Origin: Mesostigma viride | Lineage: Eukaryota > Streptophyta > Mesostigmatophyceae > Mesostigmatales > Mesostigmataceae | Length of the DNA: 64,000 nucleotides | Reading direction: 5' to 3' | Assembly (NCBI GenBank): GCA_009746045.1 | Contig: RPFO01000448.1 | Location: 3,020,049 to 3,084,048 of the forward strand | Part shown: piece by piece, positions 34,445-45,109 of the stretch | Layout of the letters: each line of letters starts with the position of its first letter | How positions within the stretch are numbered: the stretch's first letter is position 1 | The notes under the pieces: model-generated | The model's database searches: none | What the model was told of the DNA's origin: nothing | What the model saw: the letters and a program-made list of their open reading frames with translations, nothing else | Program-made: the position numbers and the translations under genes

Positions 34445-35250
34445 TTGGGCTTGACGCTCAGGATACCACGCCGTGTGTATGCCATCCCCCGCAGGCAGAA
34501 TACCTGCTTTTAAAGCAACAGCCCACGCAGATGCAGCAAAAACAGGAACACTTCCCGTGGCTGACCGAAACACAATGGAAAAATAATGCGTGAGTGCAGG
34601 AAAAGGAATGGAAAGGCATTCGCCGGCGTGTGTCCCCGACCGAAATACAGCAACAAAGAGCGGGAGGCATACCTGCCATGCGGGAAGTGACTCAACGAAT
34701 GTTGTTGCCGAGGAAAATGGGCCTCCTTTCCCGCTGATGACGGAAACACAAAGCAAACAGACGGGCTCGAAGCATAGGAATGCATGAAACATGAAACGAC
34801 GTTCCAAAGCGTCCCAAATCGAAATAAAACAAAACCGAGCGCAAAAGACGGTGGAATATGTGCATGGCGGGACAGTGCTGCTATGGAACCGCCCGGTAGG
34901 CAAACTGCCTCTCCCTATCCGCTCGAAAGAGACCGACTGGAAGCCAAAATGCTTATGTGACACCGTTCCAAAGCCCAGCAAACAACAAACGCAGCTTACC
35001 CAGGCGTCAGAACGGGTGCCACCTTCTTACCCCGACAGTCATCTTCCCCGCAATCTTTTCCAAGAGCTCGCGGCACCCACAGTCCAGGCGCTCCAAAGAA
35101 CCGTCATGAAAGACGGCGTCATTGTACCCCGTTTCAAAGCGTCCAACAATGAAAACGTAGCTTGCCCAACAGTCACGACCTCCTGAACAGGCGGCTGTCG
35201 ACAGCCATCCCGTCTTCCCGCGGCCATCATTTGAAATTTCATGCTGAAAT
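34445..35250. other. unassigned sequence
   Basis: A 199-codon reverse frame (34382-34981) and a 131-codon forward frame (34791-35186) overlap. Neither shows a domain, signal or family composition. No supported gene. Confidence 0.3.
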
Positions 35251-35329
35251 TTCATGCTGGGCCCCGATGCTGCACGCTGCTGAAGTGGTGGGCCGACCGC
35301 GCGCTGCTGGGCGCTGGGGTGGCTCTAGC

Positions 35330-35715
35330 CCGTGGCCCATGGCCCGTGGCCCGTGGCCCGTGGCCCATGGCCCGTCGGCGCTGGTTTCCTTCCGTCCCTC
35401 GCTGAAATTGCCCGTGCTCCTTCGCTGCGCTCCGGAGAGGAATCGTAAGCGGCCGTAGGTCTGAAATTCGTTGGCGCATCTTTTTCTAAGTAACGTGCTC
35501 CTTCGCTGCGCTCCGGAGAGAAATAGTAGAGTACGGTGCTCGCTTCGCTCGCGGCTCGCTGCGCTCGCTGTGCGCTTTAGCAGTACGGTGCTCGCTCGCT
35601 CCGCTCGCTCGCCGTACGGTGCTCGCTCGCTCCGCTCGCTCGCGGTAGGGTGCTCGCTCGCTTCGCTCGCTCGCCGTACGGTGCTCGCTCGCTTCGCTCG
35701 CTCGCCGTACGTACT
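35330..35715. repeat. short tandem repeats rich in CGCTCGCT
   Basis: GTGGCCC(A/G) units at 35330-35372, two copies of GTGCTCCTTCGCTGCGCTCC (35413 and 35498), and four or five units of a roughly 31-base GCTCGCTCGCT-rich repeat at 35535-35710. The open frames are repeat by-products. Confidence 0.75.
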
Positions 35716-35984
35716 GTATCTGCGATATCCGCGATTCTCCCGTCAACCTCCGGAGTACCCCCCAATGGCTGATTTTTGTACCACGATTTTCTACCTAATT
35801 ATCGGCGGTACTCCCCCTAATTATCGGACCAGCGGGCACCCCAATTTAGGCACAACTAGGCATTTCAGGCTATTTTTGGCATACCTGGGTCACCTTAACT
35901 GTTATATGGAAATAAACTAACACCCATTTCACCGGAAATTATCGGACCAACGGTCACGAAGCTCGCTTTATATAGGGGAAAGGA

Positions 35985-36206
35985 TTCACGCCTTAAGTTG
36001 GGTTGGCTTAAGTTGTGTTCACGCCTTAAGTTGGGTCGAATAGGATTTCGGCATTCCGAGTTCAAAGTAGTTCAGAATAGTATGTTTTAGTATCTTTAGT
36101 TCAAATTAGTAGAATTTAGTAGAGTCATTCACGCCTTAAGTTGGGTTCACGCCTTAAGTTGGGTCGACCCCACCCGCCTCGAACCCAACTTAAGGCGTGA
36201 ATGACT
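35985..36206. repeat. CACGCCTTAAGTTGGGT repeats with a 26-bp inverted pair
   Basis: Five or six copies of the motif. The copy at 36123-36148 is an exact reverse complement of 36181-36206. Lies just upstream of the L1-like insertion but outside its target duplication. Confidence 0.7.
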
Positions 36207-36270
36207 GTAGGGGAAAGGATCACCGGCCAGGCTGTCTTTGCCCCGCGCACACAGTGAAATGTTCCGCCTC

Positions 36271-39200
36271 ACCGTTACTACTCAGCTCTCTTTCTAAACG
36301 AACCCCATCCTGACTCATCAGTCTGCAGCCATGCAAAAAATCCTACATGCCATTCCCCGTCGCCTTACACCAGCTCAACAGCAGGAACTCGATCAAATCC
36401 CCTCCATGGAAGAGGCCACAACAGCTATGGAACACATCAAAACCGGTAGCGCCCCCGGGGTCGACGGTCTGCCTATTGAATTCTGGAAAACGTTCTGGTC
36501 CCTTCTACACATAGATTTCTACGAATGTATTCTTGAAATTTGGCGGCACGGTAAGGTGAGCGGCAGATGGGCTGAATCTGCGCTTATCTTACTGTACAAA
36601 AAAGGAGACAAGACTCTATGGAAAAACTACCGCCCAATCCGTCTCCTTACGGTAGCGTACAAAATCATCAGTAAAATAATCCAACGACGCTTATACACCG
36701 TCCTAGACTTCCTCATTGGTCCGGAGCAAGTGGGCTTTAGGGCCAATCTCCACATCAACGACAGCATTACCCTCATCATGGACATTGTGGAAAAAGCCTG
36801 GCGCGACGATATAGAGGGTTTCATATTGTTTTGGGATTTTGAAAAAGCCTTTGACCGTATGTGCTGGGAATACCTAGAACACATTCTAACCGCACTAGGA
36901 TTTGGCCCACAACTCATGACCGTCATTATGGGTATGATCAAATCCCTGGCTTGGTATTTACTAATAGACGGACACAAGTCAGCGACCGGCGCTAGCTCAC
37001 GATCGCTACCACAAGGAGATTGCATGTCCCCTATTCTATTTCTCTTGGCCCACGCAGGACTCTACTGGCTACACCAGAACGATCCTCGCATTCGGGGCTT
37101 CCCGACAGGTAACGGTAAAGGTATATTCCAAACGGCTTATGTGGATGACACAACAAATGTTTGTATCTCTCTGCCTGAAGTGCATGCTGTCATGGATAAT
37201 ATCACTACCTATTCTGTTGCCACACAACAACGATGCAATGTGCTCAAGTCCACGGGACTGCATATCGGCAAAACCAACACCCTACGCTACGCCCTCCCCA
37301 ACCTGGCTGTGACCTGGGTCAAGCCGGGGGATCACCACCTTTTGCACAATTGTCCCATCGGCTGCACACCCGAGGGACGCTTGGCTGAACAACGTTCTTT
37401 CATGTATGATGAAACCAACCACGTGGGCAAGCTTGCAGGCGTTCTCCTTACCGCAGGGCGCTGGGGGGCCGTCCACCGCATGAGCCTACGAGGGCGAACC
37501 CTGATCGTCAACCAACTGTTGTTCTCTAAGGTCTTGTATTATTGCCAAGCACACCCACCCAATGATGCCACCACACAGCTCATCCAACGCCTTGGCAGCA
37601 ATTTTGTCTGGAAACAGAAAGGCTTAATCTCCCACACGGTCCACGGATGGATCAACAGAGAGATGTCCTTCATGTCATGGGTGCACGGGGGCCTCGGGCT
37701 CCACAACATACAATGGCGTCTGTGGTCGCTGTATGCTAAACAAGTGATATCCGTTTTTATGGGCGTTAACACACACCCTGGCTGCATGCTTGCACGTGAA
37801 ACGCTAGCCTCTCTTTCCACCCATGCTAGTGGCACCTCGTGGCAACTGGGGGCGGGCATACTGGGCAGCACCCTTATTTCGTACAAAGGACTCCCATGGT
37901 ATTGGCAGCGCATATGGACAGGTTACAATAAGCTCAAGCCGGGTCGCCTAGTCTTTCCTACTACTAGAGAGGAGGTGGCACGGCAGCCACTCTTTTTTAA
38001 TGACTTAATCACAGACGCTACTAACAAGCCCCTGGGCACTCTCCACGGACACAACCCGTATGATGGCTTTCTGCGCGCGTCACCGCCGATTGTCAGGGTG
38101 CTGGACCTCTACCTGGGGCACGGCGCTGCGTACCGACGGCTCAGCTACGACGAGGTCAGCACTTGGGTCTCCCACATGCCCTCCCTGCAAGCGTGGCAAA
38201 CTCTTATAAGTGCGATACCAGCGGCGTGGCATGCATTGATGACTGCCCCACGCAAGCCAATTATAACCGGCGACTGGGTTAGCTTCTACGCCGACGGAGT
38301 CACGCCTGCGTGCAAGGGTTTAGTCGTGACGGTTCTGCCACCTGAGGGGCTCCAACTACAACTGCTGGACGCTATTTCTGGCCACAATGGGTGTCTGTAT
38401 CAACTATCCACCTTATATGCGTACACGCCAGCTTCCCAGTGTCACCGCATACGCGTAGTCCCATGGTCTGTGCCAAGATCTTGCATGATCCAGCCGGACC
38501 CATTATCCCCGGTTGAGAGCATTACATGGCTACACGTGGGCAACACACGGCTCGATCTACTACATCTGGACCCGGTTGAATTTGGATGGGTCTTAACCAA
38601 GGGGGACATCAGAACCAGCAAATGTATCTTTGAGTACACCGCAGATTGGGGTTATGATATCTTGTTGCATATGTACCATCAGCCCCACCCGGGCCGAGCC
38701 CGCTGGGGAATACATTGGCCGGGCTACACTTGGGTTAAGATGATTACCCTGGCGGTAGACCACCCTCTCGTGGACCGCAGGGCCACTGATGTACAACACC
38801 TTTTGATGCATAGGGCGATAGGGGTCTGCGCCATGCTCCACGAGCGTTTTGGTCATGATGCATCATGCCTGTGCACGCACCCTAGTGAAACCATTGAGCA
38901 CAGGTTTCTTTACTGTAATCTCCCTGGGGTTTGGACGTGGCTCATTAACATCTGGGCCGCATGGACGGCATCGCCACCCACTCTCCCAATCAGCGTGCGT
39001 ACCATCATTTTCGGTATTGCTGGCACACCAGGGTCCGAGCTTTCAGTTTCCCAAGCAGAATGGATATGGCTACGCACTACTATGCTATACGCGATCTGGA
39101 CCATACGCAACGAGACAGTCTTTAAGGTCCGCGAGGAGTATACCCGCGGCGGCGTAGTCCGGCGCTTTATATACCTATGGAATGCGGCTATGCGCCGCTA

Positions 39201-39505
39201 CTGGCTGTTAGCTCAGGAACAACACAGGGTGTGGGACCCAGGGCCCAATAACGACAAGCCCAGCCCGCTCCAGCTTTTTCATGATCTACTGGGCCGTAAT
39301 CAGGTATTCACCAGTATGCCTCATGGCGACATCACTCAGGTCCAATGGCTTCCCTGGTCTAATAACGCGCCCTATTAGCCTTTCACCTGTCACCGCCACA
39401 CGTGTGTGTGCCCACCTTCATTAGGATTCGCTGATACTCATTTCCCCTCTCACCTCTTTGGTCCATAATTGGCTAATAAAATATACCCATTTCCCCGAAA
39501 AAAAA
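36271..39505 (+). mobile_element. L1-like LINE insertion, 5'-truncated, with poly(A) and TSD
   Basis: Flanked by AAATGTTCCGCCTC at 36257-36270 and 39506-39519, a 14-bp target duplication. The 3' end has AATAAA near 39476 and a poly(A) run just before the second duplication. These are the marks of target-primed insertion. The element starts 60 bp before the ATG of its ORF and lacks an endonuclease region, so it is 5'-truncated. The duplication is perfect, so the insertion is young. Confidence 0.9.
36331..39378 (+). CDS. LINE reverse transcriptase, ORF2 3' part (RVT_1, zf-RVT)
   Basis: 1015 codons without a stop. RT motifs in order: a leading SAPGVDGLP; motif A with D169 (FWDFEKAFD); motif B SLPQGDCMSP; motif C AYVDDTT with D272 and D273. 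A thumb-like region and a long C-terminal domain follow, containing a zinc knuckle (C846, C848, ETIEHRFLYC) and a Trp-rich tail. These match L1-type ORF2 after the endonuclease. The APE endonuclease that normally precedes the RT is missing because the insertion is 5'-truncated. The ATG is simply the first in the remaining frame, so a functional protein from this copy is doubtful. It would catalyse target-primed reverse transcription in a full-length element. Confidence 0.9.
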   Translation: MQKILHAIPRRLTPAQQQELDQIPSMEEATTAMEHIKTGSAPGVDGLPIEFWKTFWSLLHIDFYECILEIWRHGKVSGRWAESALILLYKKGDKTLWKNYRPIRLLTVAYKIISKIIQRRLYTVLDFLIGPEQVGFRANLHINDSITLIMDIVEKAWRDDIEGFILFWDFEKAFDRMCWEYLEHILTALGFGPQLMTVIMGMIKSLAWYLLIDGHKSATGASSRSLPQGDCMSPILFLLAHAGLYWLHQNDPRIRGFPTGNGKGIFQTAYVDDTTNVCISLPEVHAVMDNITTYSVATQQRCNVLKSTGLHIGKTNTLRYALPNLAVTWVKPGDHHLLHNCPIGCTPEGRLAEQRSFMYDETNHVGKLAGVLLTAGRWGAVHRMSLRGRTLIVNQLLFSKVLYYCQAHPPNDATTQLIQRLGSNFVWKQKGLISHTVHGWINREMSFMSWVHGGLGLHNIQWRLWSLYAKQVISVFMGVNTHPGCMLARETLASLSTHASGTSWQLGAGILGSTLISYKGLPWYWQRIWTGYNKLKPGRLVFPTTREEVARQPLFFNDLITDATNKPLGTLHGHNPYDGFLRASPPIVRVLDLYLGHGAAYRRLSYDEVSTWVSHMPSLQAWQTLISAIPAAWHALMTAPRKPIITGDWVSFYADGVTPACKGLVVTVLPPEGLQLQLLDAISGHNGCLYQLSTLYAYTPASQCHRIRVVPWSVPRSCMIQPDPLSPVESITWLHVGNTRLDLLHLDPVEFGWVLTKGDIRTSKCIFEYTADWGYDILLHMYHQPHPGRARWGIHWPGYTWVKMITLAVDHPLVDRRATDVQHLLMHRAIGVCAMLHERFGHDASCLCTHPSETIEHRFLYCNLPGVWTWLINIWAAWTASPPTLPISVRTIIFGIAGTPGSELSVSQAEWIWLRTTMLYAIWTIRNETVFKVREEYTRGGVVRRFIYLWNAAMRRYWLLAQEQHRVWDPGPNNDKPSPLQLFHDLLGRNQVFTSMPHGDITQVQWLPWSNNAPY

Positions 39506-39724
39506 AAATGTTCCGCCTCTTTTTTTTTTCCATTTATTTCAATTCGACTCCGCGACACCGGAACGGTCAGCGCGCCGCGGAATTGCGCGGGAAACGGCTT
39601 TGTTTACCGTCAACGCGGTTTCACTGAACACCGGTACAACGCTAACCTTGTTCAGCCTGAACCGCCGGCTGAGCGAAGCCATTTCGTTCAGTAAAGTTCA
39701 GAAGTTCTGGTACGGACTCATTTT

Positions 39725-39815
39725 GTAATATCGTTGGCTAATACTCGAAATCCTAGAATTCAGTCTCTTCGCGCCGATTGGTCCATTTTTAACACCATTT
39801 TAACACCAAAAAGAC
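39725..39815. repeat. dispersed repeat D, copy 2
   Basis: Ordered shared blocks with 21935-22060 (TAATATCGTT, ATTCAGTCTC, GCGCCGATTG, TTTTTAACACCA). Confidence 0.6.
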
Positions 39816-40595
39816 ACCACGCCCCAGTCAGTCTAATCTATTCTGTAGTCCAGCCCTCGTCCTGCTGGTTTACTTTCCACTTTCCACACGCGAGCACTTC
39901 AAGTTCGAGCAAGCTTGGCACTGCAGGCAGGTTTTGCGTTGTAAAACATGCGATGTAAATATATTCCGGCCCTCGGCCACTGTAGATGTACGATACAGAC
40001 TCTGCTGCCCATGTGCGGCGTGGGAATGACTAACTATTAACTAACATGCGATGTTCTGTAACATGCATGGCGAGTACTCGTATTGGGTTACCTACACAGT
40101 AAACACCACGTTACATCGCTAAACCACGAGCATTATGCATGAAGAAGCTGATATTCTACATGTCTCCTGCGGCTCCCTCGATTTGTCATGTCTCAGTTGG
40201 TGCCAACGTGCTTAGCCGTCGGGGACTGAAAAACGCTCATCTTGTGGGTCCGTTGCTTACTTGGCTAGGGTATTAGTTGTCGTTAAATAACTCCGACTGA
40301 ATTTTAGCTGAGTTGGCTTCTTGCCGACTTTTTTTTTTCAAGATTTTGTCCTTTACCCGACAAGAGAGAATAAATACGAGAAAATTTTGGCAGTTTATGT
40401 TGAAGCCCTTGCAGTTTTAATCCTGCTCAGTCAGCCGGATGCACTGCACTTGTTTGCTGGATACCTCATACATTCCGGCCTGATCGGCGGCCTGTAAGGA
40501 TGAAGACAACGTCATTCAAGGGTAGGCAGCTAACATGTAGGGCTAGGTGTCGGGAGCAATTCTGACATGTTTGAGCGCCATCGGCACCAGAGTTA
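39816..40595. other. upstream region of the multi-exon gene
   Basis: No supported coding sequence. May contain the promoter; no clear TATA box. Confidence 0.3.
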
Positions 40596-40779
40596 ATGCC
40601 TCGTCGGAGGCAGTATTTCCGCTGGTTGCTGTTCGCGGGAGTTACGTATCTTGTTATCGTCAGCGTGACCGTTCTCCGGAGAAGAAGTGTTCCTAGCATC
40701 CCTGAGGAGGAAGGAGACGTGGAGGATGAGGGCCGAAAGGCATCGTCTGCCTCATGCGGCTCGCCACTGTACGGAAAAG
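40596..40779 (+). CDS. exon 1 (signal-anchor-like)
   Basis: Starts MPRRRQYFRW followed by a hydrophobic run (LLFAGVTYLVIVSVTVL) and an acidic stretch. Ends phase 1 at GAAAAG|GTGCGG. A first exon is inferred because the ATG opens the frame; an upstream exon is not excluded. Confidence 0.4.
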
Positions 40780-43700
40780 GTGCGGTGACAGCTCACATAT
40801 ATGTTTTGTGCAGGTCCTGCTACTGTACGGAAAAGGTGCGGTGAGGTTGCTCATATATTTCTTTATTGCAGAGGCAATTTTGAGAAATGCGCGCAAATGG
40901 GGCCGTCCAAGGCAGAAACTGCCTTACTGATTGGTTAACCTTCCATTGTGTAACGCACTGCCATAACGCTGTGGGGTGCCTGGGAACCGGCAGCTGTCTG
41001 TCGGTTTGACGAGCCGCCCATAATGTCGTTAAGTCCCTTGCTGCCCACGGCAAGACCAAGTCTGCACTGCTCTTCTCCCTTCCCCATGGTTGGTATGTGC
41101 GCCTGTGATAATATCAGTGGTTCGTTTGCCCAATCATCAAAGGTTGCCTGTTTGGTGTTATTCATGCCCACCCAGCATGCTTGCGGATGTCACTTGAGCA
41201 TGTCTGGTGGTATTCATGCCCACCCACCATGCTTGTTGGATGGACAGCGTTCAACCCACTGATCAAGCACACGCTCAACCCACTAACCAAGCACGCGCTT
41301 AACCCACAGACCGAGCACTCTTCTCATGTGTTTGGATATCCTTGTTTCTTTTCACCGTGCTGTCGGATGTCATTCGTGTCTGGTGGCGTTCATGCCCACC
41401 CACTGTCCTTGTTGGATGTGTTACTATGCATGGTTGGACGTGCTGGTGCGACAGCCCTCAACACCCCGCAAGCCATTCAGCGCACCAATCTCTACGCCAC
41501 CATGGCAAACAGCTTCCTCAGCGACGGGGCTCAAGCGCTGAGTGGCGGGTCCACCTCACAGGGCCTCAAGGTGCATGGGACGCATACCTGTGCTCCTTAA
41601 AGCTGTCTTCTAGTTGCAGGGCTACTTCTTAAATCGTCAGTGCCAGCTTTACATCCATCCCTTAGCTGTTCATAGTGGCCATTGGGTAGCCGCCACAACC
41701 GCTCCCTCTATCTGTTTATGAATTGAAGAAAACATCAGTGCTGCTCGAAGCTGTACTAGCATAGCCATAGTGACCATTTAGCTGTGCCCAGTGTCATCGA
41801 TTACCGTTTGCTCGTTTACTGAAGTTAATGATGTACTGCTATCTGTCGGTATCTTAGGTATCAGCTATTCGAGGTACTGTACAGAGACCCAGTCGTCAAA
41901 AGCGGATGCCCCCCTGCTCATGGGCCGAGTACTGCTTGGAGGCTGCCTCTGTATTAGGGTGGATGATAGCTTAGAATAGACAGGATACTGGTAAGCTTAA
42001 CTAGCCAATAACCTAACTATTAAGTATGTTGTTGAGTGGAAAGAGGGGGCAAAGGGGCTACGGCTTCGAGTGCCCAACTAGTTCGTGGGTGCTGAAGGTT
42101 TTCCTTGTCTAATAAATGGCATCATTGCCCCCCCCCCCCCCCCCCCCCCCCCCTCCCCCCGGGTTCTTTTTGTGCATGTCTTTGTTATGTGCTCCTTGTT
42201 CTGCGCTTTCTGCCGTGCCTCCCCTTGTTGCTACTCTCTGTTTGCCTGCACCGTACCACGCCTGTGCGGTTCCTTGTCTATTATTCTGCTTTCTCGCTCC
42301 GTTCCACGCCGCTGCCTCCCCTTGTCCACACCTCACCCAGACCTCCGACTTGTTCCTGGTGCAAGGTGGCCGCATCATGCCCATTCTCAAGGTACCCACA
42401 TGCCGCTCACTCCGGTGCAGACTACTGCAAATATCTATTTGTTCCATGCTGCCACGTTCCGCTGTCACTGCTGCTGCAGCATTACGCTGCCACGTTCTTA
42501 CTACGGCCCTGGTTTACCTGCCGAATGTATACACGGTTACTCGTGATCAAGGCACTAAAACCTACCATGCTCTAGCTGTCTTGTATCTTCTATCTGTTTT
42601 CTATCTATTTTCTATGTAGCTTCTTTTTGCGCGCCCAACTGCTTGTGGGATGCCGAGCGGCACTTTATGATCCTGTTTCATGCAGCAGTGCTTTACTCAC
42701 TCTTATCGGGTGGCATGTGCATGTGTGCGTTTGATTGGTTTCACAAAATGGACTGTGTGGAGATCTCTGTCTCCACGCATTGTGTTCGATGCATTTCGCT
42801 ACCGGCAGCACCTCGTTCATGGTGCCTTCAAAAGGCATATTTTTGGGGGGGGGCAGGATTCGTGCATAATGGTCAAAGCAGCGGTCATCCATGAGGTCCA
42901 ATAACATGCGATGCTGAATGGATCTTGTCATCCCAGTGTGATCCTTTTTTGAGGAGCGGTGTTCTGGTTGGATCTCAGATCTATCGCGAGGCACATGGGA
43001 ACTTTTTTTTTTTAATTCGATGCACGAAGTTGAGCATGTCGTGTCAGCCGAGATTTGTGGCGCTCATTGCTCAAACAGTGACATTAACTTTGGTACACTA
43101 CTGGATTCCAGCATAGTGAACAAAACTCTTTTCCCTTTCCCAGCCATGTTCAGGCAGACCTACCCTGGCGTGGCATCCACCTCTGCTGTCACGATGACCT
43201 CATCGAGTATTCACATTCCACCATTCGCTGTTCGCGGCGCCTCGATGGTTTGATGGGCTTCAAAACATCAGGCGGTCTGTGGTAGTAGTATTTCTATCAT
43301 AGTATCCTTGTGATGCAGCTCAGTATGATGATCCAGTGCGTTATGGGGACGTTATTATCCTCCTGAGCTCTGTGTCATGAAGCGTCGTGACGCAGACCAC
43401 GCTTAATCATGAAGAAGACGTTCCGGGCACTGATCGCGAATGCACGGTTTGCATGCCTTGCTTCTGTACACCCTGGGGTGCCACCTGGCAGCGCCTGGAG
43501 CACCCCGTTCGCGCCATGGTGCTGCCGGTGCAGTCGGCGTCGGTGTCGCAGCAGATAAGGTGAGGCACGTCGCAGTCATCATGCAGCAAGGACAGGCATG
43601 GGGGCACAGGTTGCGAGAATAAGTTTTACCGATTAGTAATGCCAGAATAAGGTTAAGTTTTACTTTGCCATACTAAGGTGAGGGGATTATTATCATGTCA

Positions 43701-45025
43701 GAATACAAGGATGGACCGGAATGCAAACACGAAGAAAGGGCCGCTTCACCATGGTGAACGGCGGTCGTCTAAACAAGCAACAGAGGCAACGCACAGTGGA
43801 TGGCAACTGGGCATCTGGCATCTGCGTGGCGAAGATGATGTGATGCACCTGGCATCTGCCTGCATGTGTGTGGAGACATCTCGGAAAGCACAAGGGGTGT
43901 ACACCATGTGTCGCGAGACCTGTCAAGAGCTGCAAGTGGCACACGGTAGCGAGAAGAAGGGTCCGCTGCCTGCCACCAGCATGACCGGAAACAAAAGCCC
44001 TTGTAGGGGTTAGTCTGTGTTTTTCAATCTTTTTTGAATGTATCATGTAATTATATATTTTCTTTTGTCTAAGCCATAGAATATTCTGTATTGTGCACAA
44101 ACTACGATTGGCCTTGTCAGACTTTGGGCTCACGAAACGAAGCTGTCATAAGTACTTGGTACTTACAGGGCGGATATTTATAGCAGGGTTTCTTGCCGCT
44201 ATTCAGCTTGACCAGGCTACCTGTTCTTACTTCCCCTGCTCTGTTCGGTGTGCTTGCGACAAATGGCAGCCACGCCACCCAGCAAGCCCTCTCTCGCAAC
44301 TTTGGCCAAGATGGTAAGCACTTACCTAGTCGTGGCCACCCAAGGATCACTTGGATACCTGTAAATCCTGTCTGGCTGCCCTGCCTGTCCCGCCTGTCCC
44401 GCCTGTCCCGCCTGTCCCGCCTGTCCCGCCTGTCCTGGCTGTCCCGACGGTCCCGCCTGTCCCTCCTGTCCCGCCTGTCCTGCCTGTCCCGACGGTCCCG
44501 ACGCTCCCGACGCTCCCGGCGGTCCCGACGGTCTCGACGCTCCTGACGGTCCCGATGGTCCCGACGGTCCCGACGGTCCCGACGGTCCCGCCTGTCCCGC
44601 CTGTCCCGCCTGTCTCGCCTGTCCCGCCTGTCCCGCCTATCCCGCCTGTCCTGGCTGTCCTGGCTGTCCTGGCTGTCCTGGCTGTCCTGGCTGTCTGTGT
44701 ATCCTATCTATTTGTCCTGCATCCCTTGGGTTACATGAACCTGGACGCTCCCTGGCCCAAACAAACCTCTATTTCTGCCTTAGATGTCGGCTAGCTGATT
44801 CTGCTTTTCTTCCTTTCGCCTTCTGCAATTTTAGCGCATTGTTGATTATCCTATGGGTGCTGTCATCGTGCCCCCCAGCCGTCCCCCCAGCTGTAGTGCA
44901 ACAGTATATACTAACTCGATTTTATGAACTAGCTCTGGCCCACCTGGCCTGCACAATGAACACCTTGCTTGTCTCGATGACTCCCCTTTTCGGTCCTTCG
45001 CGTGCCAGTTAAGAGCATCTGCCAA

Positions 45026-45109
<84 letters not shown>

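Noticed and set aside
34382-34981. 199-codon reverse frame
   Set aside because: Cys/Phe/Ser-rich with no domain, overlapped by an equally unsupported forward frame; no promoter or homology cue.
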